From Pseudomonadota bacterium (GTDB lineage: Bacteria > Pseudomonadota > Gammaproteobacteria > Steroidobacterales > Steroidobacteraceae): 5,735 nt of DNA. Below, one piece after another: positions 5,599 to 5,735 of the stretch. Location of the stretch: positions 1 through 5,735 of the forward strand of contig JAKBBE010000159.1 in the NCBI GenBank assembly GCA_021826035.1, written 5' to 3'. The number at the start of each line of letters is the position of its first letter. Position 1 is the stretch's first letter. The notes beneath the pieces were generated by a model. The model was not told the origin of the DNA and ran no database searches. It saw only the letters and a list, made by a program, of their open reading frames with translations. The translations under genes and the position numbers were made by a program.

Positions 5599-5735
5599 TC
5601 AGGCGGCGGCGAGCTCGGCGGCGGCGAATTCGAAATTGGCCAGCTTCGCGAGGAAGTTGTCGGCAAAATCCGCGCGGCGGTTGCGGAAGTCGACGTAATA
5701 GGCGTGCTCCCACACATCGAGCACCAGCAGCGCCT
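5599..5735 (-). CDS. Fe/Mn superoxide dismutase, C-terminal fragment
   Basis: The minus strand from the window edge encodes the last 44 residues, ending at TGA (5601-5599). The fragment starts [18 protein letters not shown] and ends [11 protein letters not shown] plus an alanine-rich tail. [13 protein letters not shown] is the signature of iron/manganese superoxide dismutases: the Asp and His of DVWEH are two of the four metal ligands, and the following YY-D-RN block lines the active site and dimer interface. The enzyme converts superoxide to oxygen and hydrogen peroxide. Iron versus manganese cannot be decided, because the distinguishing residues (around the GGHxxH… and middle Gln/His positions) lie outside. 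The family's usual NW(D/E)F near the end is NFEF here, a mild variation. The gene enters from the right and converges on the four-cysteine protein gene, so it is a separate transcription unit and its promoter is not in view. Confidence 0.93.
   Translation of the reverse strand, partial: ALLVLDVWEHAYYVDFRNRRADFADNFLAKLANFEFAAAELAAA

Noticed and set aside
4809..5717. A 302-codon minus-strand open frame spanning the four-cysteine protein gene and the superoxide dismutase end
   Set aside because: It runs in a different frame from the real superoxide dismutase end on the same strand and shows no domain.

Overview
This window is high-GC chromosomal DNA, roughly two-thirds G+C or more by eye. Its coding style suggests a proteobacterium, and I lean towards a gammaproteobacterium of the Nevskiales/Steroidobacter/Xanthomonadales kind. 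That placement is an inference from overall protein flavour, not from a marker gene. I see no mobile element, tRNA, rRNA or CRISPR array.

Layout from left to right. (1) At 3-113 (+) is the last part of a Crp/Fnr-family regulator, whose wing and C-terminal helix align with the end of FNR. (2) At 120-1997 (-), convergent with it and only 6 nt away, is a 625-residue cobalamin-binding radical SAM protein of the HpnP-like/DUF4070 type, with an extra C-terminal domain of about 125 residues. (3) At 1998-2180 is a divergent intergenic region. It holds a clean Fnr-type palindrome (TTGAC-N4-GTCAA) placed exactly at -41.5 from the start site predicted by a -10-like hexamer facing the radical SAM gene. 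(4) At 2181-3290 (+) is a Cds1-type PLP-dependent L-cysteine desulfhydrase. (5) At 3293-4900 (+), 2 nt later and probably translationally coupled, is a secreted type-B carboxylesterase with unusual active-site residues. (6) At 4980-5525 (+) is a small secreted four-cysteine protein of unknown function. (7) At 5599-5735 (-) is the C-terminal end of an Fe/Mn superoxide dismutase, convergent with the previous gene, with a hairpin between the two.

How the parts may work together. The most coherent signal is at the left: the tail of an Fnr-like regulator, then an oxygen-sensitive class of enzyme (B12 radical SAM) whose own promoter region carries an Fnr-type box in class II position. This suggests the radical SAM gene is switched on under low oxygen or nitrosative conditions, possibly by the neighbouring regulator. 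The cysteine desulfhydrase and esterase look like a two-gene operon transcribed the other way. The box does not have matching geometry for that side. The superoxide dismutase at the right edge is a separate unit entering from outside the window.
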